The notes: a model not told the origin generated them from the sequence alone. Counted from the stretch's first letter, positions 43,093 through 53,380 are shown. The stretch: 64,000 nt of DNA from Sphaerothrix gracilis (GCF_030405905.1 NZ_JASATW010000012.1:131321-195320); one strand, 5' to 3'. Translations and numbers: made by a program.

Positions 43093-44553
43093 CTAACTGT
43101 CTAGCTTGGGGTGCTTTTTGTGCCACTCAGTAGACTGCTCATAGGCATAAGCAACTTCAAACAGCAGATCTTCTCTCAGCACATTGCTGATGAGCTGCAG
43201 ACCGATGGGTAAGCCCTGCTCGTCAAAGCCACAGGGTAAGCTCATGCCGGGCAGCCCAGCTAGATTCACCGGGATAGTCATCAGGTCGGAGAGGTACATG
43301 CTGAGCGGATCGTCAGTTTTTTCGCCAGCTTTGAAAGCGGTAGTAGGAGATGTCGGACAAACTAAAACGTCTACCTGGGCAAAGGCTTTTTCAAAGTCCT
43401 GCTTGATTAGGGTTCTCACCTTCTGAGCTTTGAGGTAGTAGGCGTCGTAATAGCCTGCCGAGAGAGCATAGGTGCCAATCATGATTCGGCGCTTCACCTC
43501 GCTGCCAAAGCCCTCGGCCCGGGTTTTGGTATACATCGACATCAGGTTAGTGTCATCTGAGCGCAGGCCGTACTTAACGCCGTCATAGCGGGCCAGATTG
43601 GAAGACGCTTCAGACGGGGCGATGATGTAGTAGGTGGGTAGGCCGTAGCGAAACTGGGGGCAAGAGATGACCTGAATTTCAGCCCCAAGTTCCTGTAGCT
43701 GCTCGATCGCCTTTTTAACGGCGGTCTCTACAACCGGGTCTAGGCCACTGCCAAAGGTTTCTTTGATGACCCCGATACGGCGACGGCTGCGACGATTGAG
43801 CGTGGGCTTGAGCGCTTTGACGTAGTTGGGAATCTCTACTTTGAGGCTGGTAGAGTCTTTGGCATCGTATCCGGCGATCGCCTGCAGCAGAATGGCTGAA
43901 TCCTCGACGGTGCGACCGAAAGGGCCGATTTGATCTAGGGAAGAAGCATAGGCGACTAGGCCATAGCGCGAGACGAGGCCATAGGTAGGCTTGAGGCCGA
44001 CAACGCCGCAGAAAGAAGCGGGCTGACGGATTGATCCGCCCGTATCGGAGCCGAGAGCGACTACACACTGCTCTGCGGCTACCGCTGCCGCCGACCCCCC
44101 AGAGGAGCCACCCGGTACCCGCGCCAAGTCCCAAGGATTGGCGGTGAGCTGATAGGCAGAATTCTCGGTTGAGCTGCCCATAGCAAACTCGTCAAGGTTG
44201 GTTTTACCTAGACAAATGGCACCGGCTTCGGCCAGCCGCTGCGTTACCGTAGACTCATAGGGGGGGACAAAATTCTCCAGAATTTTAGAACCACAGGTAG
44301 TAGGGATTCCCTGGGTGCAGAGATTATCTTTAAGACCAATAGGAATGCCTGCCAGCGGGCTGAGCGTTTCGCCTGCAGCAATTTTGGCGTCAACCTGCTG
44401 AGCCTGCGCCAATGCCTTATCCGCTGTCACTGACAAAAAGCTGTGCAGCCTAGGCTCTAGCACCTGCAGCCGCTCCAGGTAAGACTGGGTAATTTCTACA
44501 GCAGAGCGCTCTTTACTCGTGAGCTGTTGATGCAACTCGCGGATAGATGACAT
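43093..44553 (-). CDS. gatA: Aspartyl/glutamyl-tRNA(Asn/Gln) amidotransferase subunit A
   Basis: About 486 residues from the ATG at 44553 (MSSIRELHQQLTS); the frame opens 9 codons earlier. GatA is the amidase that gives ammonia for Gln-tRNA(Gln) and Asn-tRNA(Asn) synthesis with GatB and GatC. The Ser-cisSer-Lys triad is visible: Lys in GIPIGLKDNLCTQG near residue 77, the Gly/Ser stretch VPGGSSGGSAAAVAAEQC and the nucleophile in ALGSDTGGSIRQPASF. The length is normal. Confidence 0.96.
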   Translation of the reverse strand: MSSIRELHQQLTSKERSAVEITQSYLERLQVLEPRLHSFLSVTADKALAQAQQVDAKIAAGETLSPLAGIPIGLKDNLCTQGIPTTCGSKILENFVPPYESTVTQRLAEAGAICLGKTNLDEFAMGSSTENSAYQLTANPWDLARVPGGSSGGSAAAVAAEQCVVALGSDTGGSIRQPASFCGVVGLKPTYGLVSRYGLVAYASSLDQIGPFGRTVEDSAILLQAIAGYDAKDSTSLKVEIPNYVKALKPTLNRRSRRRIGVIKETFGSGLDPVVETAVKKAIEQLQELGAEIQVISCPQFRYGLPTYYIIAPSEASSNLARYDGVKYGLRSDDTNLMSMYTKTRAEGFGSEVKRRIMIGTYALSAGYYDAYYLKAQKVRTLIKQDFEKAFAQVDVLVCPTSPTTAFKAGEKTDDPLSMYLSDLMTIPVNLAGLPGMSLPCGFDEQGLPIGLQLISNVLREDLLFEVAYAYEQSTEWHKKHPKLDS

Positions 44554-44834
44554 GCAATCTCCTTTAGACTTAGCAGGCATTTAATCTCAAGCTATCAGTA
44601 TAGGATTCCTGGGAAGGAAATGGCAGGCCGATACGGCCTCGATGCAGTTTCCTAGAGCAAATAGCTGGATATTGAGACTCAAAGGCGCGGCTCAAATTTG
44701 GATCGTTACTTGAATTGGGCCGTTAATAGATTCATAATTCGTATCCATCTAAACATCGCAGTGCGATTATTAGGGATTAGGGTAGAGTCAAATTTAAGTT
44801 TTATTACTGTTCCCTGTGTGTATGAGGTTGTAGT

Positions 44835-46184
44835 ATGCGGGCCGTTTGGTTATCTATTGCCTTAATTGCCAATACCGTAGCGCTGACCTTGGGCCTGATT
44901 ACGCTGCGGTCATCTAAAGCATTAGCGCCCAATGAGCTATCGTCCCATCCGTTTTTAGAGCGTATTCAACAGGCCGATTCGCTAGAGCAGCTCTATCAGA
45001 TGCGCGATCGCCTAAATGTAGAGCTAGCTGCTTTGCCCAAGCTGCAGCGCTCCCCCGAAACAGGGGCCATGTCTCCCTATGTGGCGATCGCTCAGCTTAC
45101 CCAGCGAGTCTCACGGCGCATTCACTTAGAAGAAGATGCCGAAGCTGCCTACCGGCGGGCAATTGAGCTGGCAAAACAGGCCATCCAAACGCGGCAGGCT
45201 GGAGCGGACACTAGACAGGCACTACAGCAGGAAGAGTTTCTTTGGCAGGCGGCGATCGCCCGGCTTAAGAGCATCCCGGCTGACTCAACCCTGTCTGAGC
45301 AGGCAACAGCTAAGGCGGAGGAATATGAGGAAATTGTGCAGTATGTGTCAGCCAAGCTTGACCAGGCTGAGTCTGGATTTTTAAAGGATATTGCTGAGGC
45401 CACCGGGCGGCCTCAGGCGCTTCGTATCACCCTCTGTCACGTTGCAGGAGAGTGCCGTGACTATCAGGGGGACTTGCCCCCGGCCAGTCCGGCCAGCTTA
45501 ATCAAGCTGCCCATTGCGATCGCGCTGATGGACAAAGTGACCCAAGAAAATATTGATCTGAGCACCACGATTTACATTGACCCAGGCAACTTCACCGAAA
45601 ATGCTGACGGAGCCAAGATCTTTGTCGATCGGGAATATCCGCTGCGGGAAGTGATGGCCCGCATGATCAAGGAAAGCAACAACATCGCCACCAATCAGCT
45701 AATTGACTACATCGGGCGGGACAACATTAATCAAACTTTCCGCCAGCGGGGATATGAAACCACCTTTGTAGACTACAAGCTGGTTGGCGACTCTACTTAC
45801 CCAGCCAACGCTGGCTCGACTCCCAATCGCATGACCTCCAACGAGCTGACAGATATGATGCGCAAAATCTATCTATTTCAGCATCCTGGGGATGAGGAGA
45901 TTTTAGACGCGCTGGTGGGTCAGTATGACTGGGAGTTTGGCTATACGGCCATCAATCAACTTAACAGCAAGCGAGTCCACTGGATCGGGGAAAAGCTAGG
46001 GCAAAACTCTAAGGTCATTGGCACAGTCGTAGCCTTTAAAGTTGACGATCAGCGCTATGTGATGACCGTCACGATCGATCACAGTGCGCACCAACAGGCG
46101 CTACGAGATACGATTAAAGCGACTATTCAGCATATTCTGCAGAACGGACATTTAGTCCCCACCGGACGGGAGCTAAACAGTTAG
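44835..46184 (+). CDS. Exported beta-lactamase-like serine hydrolase
   Basis: A 449-residue protein with an N-terminal hydrophobic segment (VWLSIALIANTVALTLGLIT). Residues of about 35-190 are helical. The C-terminal half is a class-A beta-lactamase-like fold: SxxK is SPASLIKLPIAIAL, SxN is MIKESNNIATNQL, and a late segment is HWIGEKLGQNSKVIGTVVAF. Such proteins hydrolyse beta-lactams or act on peptidoglycan; sequence alone does not say which. Confidence 0.85.
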   Translation: MRAVWLSIALIANTVALTLGLITLRSSKALAPNELSSHPFLERIQQADSLEQLYQMRDRLNVELAALPKLQRSPETGAMSPYVAIAQLTQRVSRRIHLEEDAEAAYRRAIELAKQAIQTRQAGADTRQALQQEEFLWQAAIARLKSIPADSTLSEQATAKAEEYEEIVQYVSAKLDQAESGFLKDIAEATGRPQALRITLCHVAGECRDYQGDLPPASPASLIKLPIAIALMDKVTQENIDLSTTIYIDPGNFTENADGAKIFVDREYPLREVMARMIKESNNIATNQLIDYIGRDNINQTFRQRGYETTFVDYKLVGDSTYPANAGSTPNRMTSNELTDMMRKIYLFQHPGDEEILDALVGQYDWEFGYTAINQLNSKRVHWIGEKLGQNSKVIGTVVAFKVDDQRYVMTVTIDHSAHQQALRDTIKATIQHILQNGHLVPTGRELNS

Positions 46185-46358
46185 GTAGTACAAGCATATT
46201 TCCAACAGGCTGTAGATATTCTGCGCCCGACGTATTTTGAATTACATCTAAAACTCCATCTCAAGATTTATATCCAATACCCCTTGCAAACTGGCGCTCC
46301 CAGCTTCACACTTAAGATGAACGGGTCGGGATAGTGACGGCAGTTTGAGAGGTTTTTT

Positions 46359-47648
46359 GTGAAACGAGTATTATCAATCATTCTGGGTGGAGGTGCTGGC
46401 ACCCGCCTTTATCCGCTGACAAAATATCGGGCTAAGCCTGCAGTTTCTCTAGCCGGGAAGTATCGCCTGATTGACATTCCGGTCAGCAACTGCATCAACT
46501 CAGAAATTCTTAAAATTTATGTTTTAACTCAGTTCAATTCAGCCTCGCTGAATCGACATATTTCCAGAGCTTATAATTTCTCTCAGTTTAGTGACGGATT
46601 TGTAGAGGTTCTTGCTGCTCAACAAACGCCAGAAAATCCAGGCTGGTTCCAGGGAACGGCAGACGCGGTGCGTAAATATCTGTGGATGTTCGAGGCCTGG
46701 GACGTAGACGAGTACCTCATCCTCTCCGGCGATCACCTCTACCGCATGGACTATCGCCTCTTCATCGAGCGTCACCGCAGCACCAATGCCGACATCACGC
46801 TTTCGGTTGTTCCTATTGGCGAAAAGCTGGCCTCTAGCTTTGGTCTGATGAAAATCGACTCCACCGGGCGAGTCGTTGACTTTTCTGAAAAGCCCAAGGG
46901 AGATGACCTGAGAAAAATGCAGGTCGATACTTCAACGCTGGGGCTAACCCCTGAGCAGGCGCAAGAGAAGCCCTACATCGCTTCTATGGGCATCTATGTG
47001 TTCAAAAAGCAGGTACTGGTTGATTTGCTAAAGCGGTCGATGGAGCAGACTGACTTTGGCAAAGAAATTATTCCAAGCTCGGCTAAAGACTATAACGTTC
47101 AGGCTTATCTGTTTGACGGCTATTGGGAAGATATCGGTACGATTGAAGCCTTTTATGAATCCAATCTGGCCCTGACGCACCAGCCCCAACCCGCCTTTAG
47201 TTTCTATCACGAAGACGCGCCTATCTATACGCGATCGCGCTATCTTCCCCCTAGCAAGCTGTTAGATTGCCAGGTGACCGAATCAATTATCGGCGAAGGC
47301 TGCATTCTCAAGAACTGCCGCGTCGAGCATTCCGTAATTGGTCTACGGCAGCGGATTAGCTCTGACTGCGTGGTTGAAAATTCACTGCTGATGGGGGCTG
47401 ACTATTACGAACCGATGTCAGAGAGCAGTCAGCACCTGACGCGGGGCAAGATTCCGATGGGCATTGGCGAAGGCACGGTTTTACGCCGCGCCATTGTGGA
47501 TAAAAACGCCCGCATTGGCCGCAACGTGCAGATTGTCAACAAGGAAAATGTGGAAGAGGCGGAACGAGAAGATCTGGGCTTCTACATCCGCAGCGGCATC
47601 GTGGTGGTGCTGAAAAACGCGGTGATTCCCGACGGCATGATTATTTAG
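46359..47648 (+). CDS. glgC: Glucose-1-phosphate adenylyltransferase
   Basis: A 429-residue enzyme (GTG start) making ADP-glucose, the committed step of glycogen synthesis. Conserved parts are ILGGGAGTRLYPLTKYRAKP near residue 7, HLYRMDYRLFIERH, IASMGIYVFKKQVLVD, and the C-terminal beta-helix with IVDKNARIGRNVQIVN and IRSGIVVVLKNAVIPDGMII. The activator-site residues of the cyanobacterial 3-PGA-responsive type are in this C-terminal part. Confidence 0.97.
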   Translation: MKRVLSIILGGGAGTRLYPLTKYRAKPAVSLAGKYRLIDIPVSNCINSEILKIYVLTQFNSASLNRHISRAYNFSQFSDGFVEVLAAQQTPENPGWFQGTADAVRKYLWMFEAWDVDEYLILSGDHLYRMDYRLFIERHRSTNADITLSVVPIGEKLASSFGLMKIDSTGRVVDFSEKPKGDDLRKMQVDTSTLGLTPEQAQEKPYIASMGIYVFKKQVLVDLLKRSMEQTDFGKEIIPSSAKDYNVQAYLFDGYWEDIGTIEAFYESNLALTHQPQPAFSFYHEDAPIYTRSRYLPPSKLLDCQVTESIIGEGCILKNCRVEHSVIGLRQRISSDCVVENSLLMGADYYEPMSESSQHLTRGKIPMGIGEGTVLRRAIVDKNARIGRNVQIVNKENVEEAEREDLGFYIRSGIVVVLKNAVIPDGMII

Positions 47649-47658
47649 AACGGCGGTT

Positions 47659-47690
47659 CCGTAGGGACACGGTATGCCGCGTCCCTGCGG
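47659..47690. repeat. Dispersed inverted repeat (GTAGGG...CCGCGTCCC type)
   Basis: Arms CGTAGGGACACGG and CCGCGTCCCTGCG pair at 11 of 13 positions around TATG. This family of hairpins is widespread in cyanobacterial genomes. It lies between convergent glgC and the FAD oxidoreductase, where it may also stop transcription. Confidence 0.7.
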
Positions 47691-47708
47691 AGTCATGACA
47701 GAAAAAAA

Positions 47709-49769
47709 CTACCAGGGTCGCCAGTCCTCCCAGTCTTCGTTGAAGATTGAGGTGTTGGGAAAGGCGGTGGGGTTGCCGTTTTGGTTGAGCCGTCGCTGTA
47801 GCTGCTCTAGCTGTGGCTCCTCGCTGGGCAGGTTGTCTACCAGCTCGTAGGGTAAAATCCCTTCATCGAGCACAAAATCAATCGTCGTACCGGCAGCCGC
47901 GCCTACTGACCATTCAAAAGAATGTACTCGGTAAGCAGCGGCAGCAATGGTGCTAGTGGCGATACTTTTACCCGCGACCAGCAAATTATCGATATTTTGC
48001 GGAATCAGCGATCGCAGCGGGATTTGGGCCGGGTATGCCTGCCCGTGAGCCTGTCGGACACCCGCTCGCTCCGTATTGCCAGGGGCTTCTGGCGGAGAAG
48101 CGGTCATGCAGGGGTGAAAGTCGATAGCGTATTGGGCAATGCCGACGGAGTCTGGATAAATGTGCGATCGCGATCGCCGCTCAATCTCCTCTGGCGCAAG
48201 CTTCTGTTCAATAGCAGCAATAGCCTCTAAACCCGCTAGCGCCTGCCACAAATCCTGATAAAGATCCGGCGGTAAGTTCTGGTAATATTCAGCCCGGAAG
48301 TCAGCCCAGGAAAAATCGATTTCGTTAATGGCAAATCCGTCTTCGTAGCCGTAAGCGGGACGACCGATGATGCGTCTCGCCTCGCGGATGTAGGGATATT
48401 TAGACAATCCGTGCGCTGTCCCCATCGGCATGTCAAAACCGGACAGAAAACGGTGGTTGGGGTGGGGCTGCTTGACCCCTTCCCCTAGCTGAGAATCTGT
48501 TGTCCCCTCCACCAGCCAGTAGTAGTAGCTGTAGGCATTTTCCTCACCCCGCCGCAGCGTTTCAGTTCGCAGTCCCCCTAGCCAGCCCCCCGGCTCCAAC
48601 TGCCCCAGTTCCCGCAGTTGGGCTTCAGTGTAGATTAAGTTATCTTCAGCGGTACCCGGTCGGTAGTCATTGCCCCATGTCCAGTTCTGCATGGAGATGT
48701 CGTCTGGCTCTGGCACGGCGACGCCAAAGATTTGCGCCTCCGGTCGCGGCTTAGGACTCCAGATACGGCGGTAGGTAAAGACAAAGTCAAAGTAGTTGAA
48801 ATCCTCGCCGCGATCGCGCTCATAGCTAAAGTACGGCTCGTACTGCGGGTAGTAGGGCGGCATGGTCTGAGGCTGGGGTTCCTCAGTTTGCTCCATAGCA
48901 AAGGTGTAGGTGAAGCCCTGAGTGCAGTAGGGGTCTTGGCTCGTTACCGGCGAGGAGGGATTGAGGTAAGAGCGCGGATCAAGACCCACCCGCCAAGGCA
49001 CATCGGCCAAAGCAATTACTTCACCCGTTTCGGTGGCTTCTACCACGTACCAATCAGCAGGCCCCTGATTTTCCGACTTTTGGGGCACAAACTGCAGAAT
49101 CTTTTTGCTCAGAACGGCTGAATCTTCGTAGCTGTAGGCATCTTCTAAGACGTAGGACAGCGGGTTGATATTGAGCTGCACCGTTTCGGAGGCAGGGCTG
49201 TGCTGAATAGCGATCGCGCTATCGATAAATCGCCCGTCAGCGCTGAGATCTAACTCCTTCACCACCGTTGCCGGAAACCACTTTAGCGTGCCCTTGCCTC
49301 GGCGAGCGGCATCTGCGAGCTGCCGCGACAAGATCGTATTGGCGTCTTCAGGAATAAAACAGGAAACGCTAACCCAGCAGCTTCCTGGATTCAAGATGTC
49401 ATAAAAGCGCTCAATGCGATCGCGCAGCTCTTTGTAGCCCTGCGAATAAAACAAGAGCTGCCGCTGCCGCCTGGCTTCATCTAGAGCAGAGGTTCCCTGG
49501 GAGGTGAGCTGCCCGCCTACCCAGTCGGTGATTTCGGTGAGACAAACGGTGCGGCCTGCTAGCAAACTCTCATAGGCCGTAGCGGTTCCTGCCAGACCAC
49601 CGCCTACAATTAAAATTTCGCACTCGACGGTTTCGTCCGGCAGACGGGGCAGGGTATCTAAAATTGGGTTGGTTGATTGAGCGGCAGCAGGTAGGGTCGG
49701 GGCGAACGCTGTAGCGAAGGCGATCGCCAACACACCTGTCAGCTTCTCTTTGAAAGAATACTGAGTCAT
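47709..49769 (-). CDS. Exported FAD-dependent oxidoreductase (FAD_oxidored family)
   Basis: A 686-residue flavoprotein with a signal peptide (LTGVLAIAFATAFAPTLPAA, cleavage near AAAQS). The FAD motif CEILIVGGGLAGTATAYESL is at about 51-70, and LLVAGKSIATSTIAAAAYRV near 606 is the C-terminal FAD contact. The family is widely found in bacterial secretomes with unknown substrates. An exported flavoprotein needs its cofactor in the periplasm or Tat export; no clear twin-arginine motif is seen at the start. Confidence 0.82.
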   Translation of the reverse strand: MTQYSFKEKLTGVLAIAFATAFAPTLPAAAQSTNPILDTLPRLPDETVECEILIVGGGLAGTATAYESLLAGRTVCLTEITDWVGGQLTSQGTSALDEARRQRQLLFYSQGYKELRDRIERFYDILNPGSCWVSVSCFIPEDANTILSRQLADAARRGKGTLKWFPATVVKELDLSADGRFIDSAIAIQHSPASETVQLNINPLSYVLEDAYSYEDSAVLSKKILQFVPQKSENQGPADWYVVEATETGEVIALADVPWRVGLDPRSYLNPSSPVTSQDPYCTQGFTYTFAMEQTEEPQPQTMPPYYPQYEPYFSYERDRGEDFNYFDFVFTYRRIWSPKPRPEAQIFGVAVPEPDDISMQNWTWGNDYRPGTAEDNLIYTEAQLRELGQLEPGGWLGGLRTETLRRGEENAYSYYYWLVEGTTDSQLGEGVKQPHPNHRFLSGFDMPMGTAHGLSKYPYIREARRIIGRPAYGYEDGFAINEIDFSWADFRAEYYQNLPPDLYQDLWQALAGLEAIAAIEQKLAPEEIERRSRSHIYPDSVGIAQYAIDFHPCMTASPPEAPGNTERAGVRQAHGQAYPAQIPLRSLIPQNIDNLLVAGKSIATSTIAAAAYRVHSFEWSVGAAAGTTIDFVLDEGILPYELVDNLPSEEPQLEQLQRRLNQNGNPTAFPNTSIFNEDWEDWRPW

Positions 49770-49944
49770 GTAGCTCTCATAAATACTCTGTGACTAGCTT
49801 ACGCTATGGAAACCGAGTTGCTGCCAAAATATCCCTAGCGGCTTGTGCGGCAATTAGGGTGCCGAAGCTATGGATTTACGGTAACGGTGAGCTGAAAATG
49901 TATCTGTTTGAGTCGAAGCAGCACAGGGAGTCGTCGCGCCACTC

Positions 49945-51213
49945 CTAATCTTCTTCAAAAATGCTGCTGAAAAACTCGATAGTGTCTTTCAGAGCGGCAA
50001 TAAACACGTCAATTTCAGCGCGGGTGTTGTAAAAGTAGAGGCTAGCCCGCGCCGTAGAGGTGATGCCTAGAAGGCGGTGCAGCGGCTGGGTACAGTGGTG
50101 TCCAGAGCGAATAGCAATACCCGACTGATCCAGCAGCGTCGCTAAATCCTGGGCGTGAACGCCTTCGACCGTAAATGCCGCCAGTGAAGCCCGGCCGCTG
50201 CCATCGGCTTGGGGCTGAGGGCCATAGACTTTCACCTGGGACAGCTTGTCTAGCTCTTGGAAGAGATAAGCCGTCAGTTCATGCTCATAGTCGGCAATTT
50301 TATCCAGGCCAATTTGAGTTAGATAGTCAACCGCCGCGCCTAAAGCAATCACTTCTGCGATCGCTGGCGTGCCCGCCTCAAACTTGTGGGGCAGTTCGGC
50401 GTAGGTCGAGTGATCCAGGAATACGTCGGCAATCATCTCACCCCCACCCAAAAAAGGCGGCATGGCGTTGAGAATATCCAGCTTGCCGTAGAGGAACCCT
50501 GCTCCCGTCGGCCCACACATTTTATGGCCGGAAGCCACTAGCCAGTCGCAGTCCATCGCCTGCACGTTAATCGGCATGTGGGGAACGCTCTGGCAGGCGT
50601 CGACTAAAACCTTGGCCCCGACCTGATGGGCCGTAGCGATAATTTCCTCAACCGGATTGATGCAGCCCAGCGTATTAGAGACGTGCACCACTGCCACCAG
50701 CTTGGTTTTCTCAGTCACTAGCTGCTTGAACTGCTCTAGATTCAATTCCTGAGACTCTGTCAGCTCCACATACTTCAGCACCGCCCCTGTCCGCTGGGCC
50801 ACAAGCTGCCAGGGCACCAGGTTGCTGTGGTGCTCCATCACCGACAGTACGATTTCATCTCCCGGCTGCAAATTGCTCAAGCCCCAGGCATAGGCCACCA
50901 GGTTGATTGCTTCGCTGGCATTGCGGGTAAAGACAATCTCATCCCGCGTCGCTGCCTGAATCAGGGCAGCTACCTTATCCCGCACCGCTTCGTAAGCATC
51001 GGTGGCCCGGACGCTGAGGGCGTGGATACCTCGATGCACGTTGGCGTTGTCCTGCTGGTAGTAGCGAGCGATCGCCTCTAAAACCGCCTGCGGCTTTTGG
51101 GAAGTGGCCGCGTTGTCGAAATACACCAAGGGCTGGTCGTTGACTTTCTGATGCAGGATGGGAAAGTCAGCGCGAACTTTAGCAGCCAGTGTTTTTTCTT
51201 GAGCGACGGTCAT
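49945..51213 (-). CDS. sufS: Cysteine desulfurase SufS
   Basis: A 422-residue PLP enzyme that takes sulfur from cysteine for Fe-S cluster assembly. Conserved parts are VYFDNAATSQKPQAVLEAI near residue 29, NASEAINLVAYAWG near 97, the PLP Lys in WLVASGHKMCGPTGAGFLYG near 230, and the sulfur-carrying Cys in IAIRSGHHCTQPLHRLLGI near 370. It is the last gene of the suf run, 47 bp after sufD. Confidence 0.97.
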   Translation of the reverse strand: MTVAQEKTLAAKVRADFPILHQKVNDQPLVYFDNAATSQKPQAVLEAIARYYQQDNANVHRGIHALSVRATDAYEAVRDKVAALIQAATRDEIVFTRNASEAINLVAYAWGLSNLQPGDEIVLSVMEHHSNLVPWQLVAQRTGAVLKYVELTESQELNLEQFKQLVTEKTKLVAVVHVSNTLGCINPVEEIIATAHQVGAKVLVDACQSVPHMPINVQAMDCDWLVASGHKMCGPTGAGFLYGKLDILNAMPPFLGGGEMIADVFLDHSTYAELPHKFEAGTPAIAEVIALGAAVDYLTQIGLDKIADYEHELTAYLFQELDKLSQVKVYGPQPQADGSGRASLAAFTVEGVHAQDLATLLDQSGIAIRSGHHCTQPLHRLLGITSTARASLYFYNTRAEIDVFIAALKDTIEFFSSIFEED

Positions 51214-51260
51214 GGTAAGGGAGATGGGGTTGTGGGTAACGGGGTGTGGGGCAAGAGAAG

Positions 51261-52592
51261 CTACATCCAGGCGGTAATGCGCTCGGTCAAGGACTCACGC
51301 AGGGAAGTAACGGCAATTTTTTCGATAATTTCCATGGCAAAACCGTAAATTAAGAGACGCTGGGCTTGAGCAGCACTGATACCCCGGCTCTGCAAATAGA
51401 AAATTTCGTCCGGTTCTAGCTGGCTGACGGTAGCCCCGTGAGCGCACTTGACGTTATCAGCAATGATTTCAAGCTGGGGCTTAGTGTCTACGCGGCTTTT
51501 GTCAGACAGCAGCAGGTTGCGGTTGAGCTGGGCGGCGCTGGTTTGCTGCGCTTCGCGGGGAACGTAGACTTTACCACTGAAAACGGCGTGGGCGCGATCG
51601 CTGATGATGCACTTATGGAGCTGATCGGCGGTGCCGTGGGGCTGGCTGAGGGAAATCAGGCTGTGGGTATCGGCGAGTTGGTCATGGGCGATCGCGCTGA
51701 GGCCATACAGCCGGGTATCGGTCTGCTCGCCGGTCTGGTAGCTTTCTAGGTTGTGGCGTGACAGTTTGGCCCCCAAATCCACGGTAACGCAGCTATAACG
51801 GCTATCCCTGGCCTGAGTGATCGCTGTCTTGGCAATGTGAAAAGTGGATTGGGACTCATCCTGCAGGCGGACATGGTTTACCTGGGCGTTGGCCTCTAGC
51901 CAAATTTCCGTCACCGGGTTGGTAAAGGCAGGAGCTTGACCCAGGCTGTAATATTCTTCTACCAGGGTCAAGGCGCTGTTAGCTTCAGCCATGACTAAAC
52001 AGCGGGGCTGGCTGACAACGGGCGTTTGCGCTGAATAGGAATAGTGAACAACTTGAATAGGCGTAGACAGCTCTAGCTGACGGGGTAGCCAAATGACGGC
52101 AGCATCTTGAAAACCCGTAGTATTGAGCGCGGTAAAAACTTCATTGTGACCGCTGGCCTGACCTAGCCGTTGCTCAATTTTCGCTTTAAGCTGAGGCTGG
52201 GCATACAGCTCGGCCAGATTTCCCACTACGACTTCATCGGGCAGGGCCGAACGTGCAGATAGGGACTCGACATACAACCCGTTGACAAATACCAAGCGGC
52301 TGTCTTGAGTTTCGGCCAGTGGGGGGGCGATCGCGGCTAGCTCTTTGTCAGACGGCAGCTTAGCCCTCTGAAAGTCCAAAGTGAGCATTTCAGACAGGTC
52401 GCTAAAGCGCCATTCTTCGTCCCGCGTTGACGGGAAGGTTTGTTCCTGAACCAATGCTCTGGCCGTCTGGCGTAGCTGAGGCAGCGGCAGCTTAGCCGCA
52501 GTTTCAGCCGTCACTGCGTCTATCAGCTTGTTTAAGTAAGTCTCTCGCTTAGTTACTTGGGTCATGCTGCTGTCTGAAACCTGTAGCCCCAT
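51261..52592 (-). CDS. sufD: Fe-S cluster assembly protein SufD
   Basis: About 443 residues from the ATG at 52592 whose A is the last base of the sufC TAA stop; a Met at 52565 (MTQVTKRETYLNKLIDA) is an alternative. SufD is the scaffold partner of SufB and SufC. It has the beta-helix core (HCTGDA-like SHIL... segments such as TVDLGAKLSRHNLESYQTGE) and the conserved end NVKCAHGATVSQLEPDEIFY. The one-base overlap with sufC implies coupled translation. Confidence 0.94.
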   Translation of the reverse strand: MGLQVSDSSMTQVTKRETYLNKLIDAVTAETAAKLPLPQLRQTARALVQEQTFPSTRDEEWRFSDLSEMLTLDFQRAKLPSDKELAAIAPPLAETQDSRLVFVNGLYVESLSARSALPDEVVVGNLAELYAQPQLKAKIEQRLGQASGHNEVFTALNTTGFQDAAVIWLPRQLELSTPIQVVHYSYSAQTPVVSQPRCLVMAEANSALTLVEEYYSLGQAPAFTNPVTEIWLEANAQVNHVRLQDESQSTFHIAKTAITQARDSRYSCVTVDLGAKLSRHNLESYQTGEQTDTRLYGLSAIAHDQLADTHSLISLSQPHGTADQLHKCIISDRAHAVFSGKVYVPREAQQTSAAQLNRNLLLSDKSRVDTKPQLEIIADNVKCAHGATVSQLEPDEIFYLQSRGISAAQAQRLLIYGFAMEIIEKIAVTSLRESLTERITAWM

Positions 52593-53380
52593 TACGCTGA
52601 CACCTCGGTTGCTTCTGCCATCAGCCACTCATAGCCTTTCTCTTCTAGAGCCTGAGCCAGTTCTTTACCGCCGGTGCGAATGATGCGGCCATCGGCCATC
52701 ACGTGCACATAGTCCGGCACGATGTAGTTCAGCAGGCGCTGGTAGTGAGTAATCAGCACCACGGCGTTTTCAGGGGTCGCTAGCTGATTGACGCCGCCCG
52801 CTACCGTTTTTAGAGCGTCAATATCTAAGCCAGAATCGGTTTCATCCAGGATTGATAGCTTAGGTTCTAGCAGCGCCATCTGCAAAATCTCATTGCGCTT
52901 TTTCTCACCGCCAGAAAAGCCTTCATTGACGCTGCGATCGAGAAAGCTAGCGTCCATTTTGACCACCTCTAGCTTTTCTTCAATCAGGTCGTCAAAGTCA
53001 AAGACGTCAATTTCTGCTTGACCTTGAGCCTTCAGGTGGGAGTTATAAGCCACCCGCAAAAAGTCGCGGTTACTAACCCCTGGAATTTCCAGAGGATACT
53101 GAAACGCCAGAAAGATACCGCTGGTAGCGCGCTCGTGCGGTTCTAAAGCCAGCAAATCTTGGCCCTTGAAGCTAATTTCGCCGTTGGTGACTTCATAGTC
53201 AGGGTGTCCGGCTAGCACTTTGGAAAAAGTGCTTTTGCCAGAACCATTAAGGCCCATGATGGCGTGAATTTCTCCGGTTTTGACCTCAAAGTTGAGTCCC
53301 TTGAGAATTTCGTTGCCATCTACGGTGGCCCGTAAATTTTTAACTGAAAGAATAACTTCGCTGTTTTCCTGAATCACCAC
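52592..53380 (-). CDS. sufC: Fe-S cluster assembly ATPase SufC
   Basis: A 262-residue ABC ATPase that drives the SufBC2D scaffold. Walker A is MGLNGSGKSTFSKVLAG near residue 42, the signature is NEGFSGGEKKRNEILQMAL near 146, and Walker B is LSILDETDSGLD near 169. A hairpin lies between it and sufB. Confidence 0.97.
   Translation of the reverse strand: MVIQENSEVILSVKNLRATVDGNEILKGLNFEVKTGEIHAIMGLNGSGKSTFSKVLAGHPDYEVTNGEISFKGQDLLALEPHERATSGIFLAFQYPLEIPGVSNRDFLRVAYNSHLKAQGQAEIDVFDFDDLIEEKLEVVKMDASFLDRSVNEGFSGGEKKRNEILQMALLEPKLSILDETDSGLDIDALKTVAGGVNQLATPENAVVLITHYQRLLNYIVPDYVHVMADGRIIRTGGKELAQALEEKGYEWLMAEATEVSA

Noticed and set aside
43715..44134. 139-codon open frame inside gatA in another frame
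   Set aside because: It lies wholly within the conserved gatA gene and its Arg/Ser/Pro-rich product looks like a frame shadow of GC-rich coding DNA.
48732..49121. 129-codon frame opposite the FAD oxidoreductase
   Set aside because: Antisense shadow of a conserved flavoprotein.
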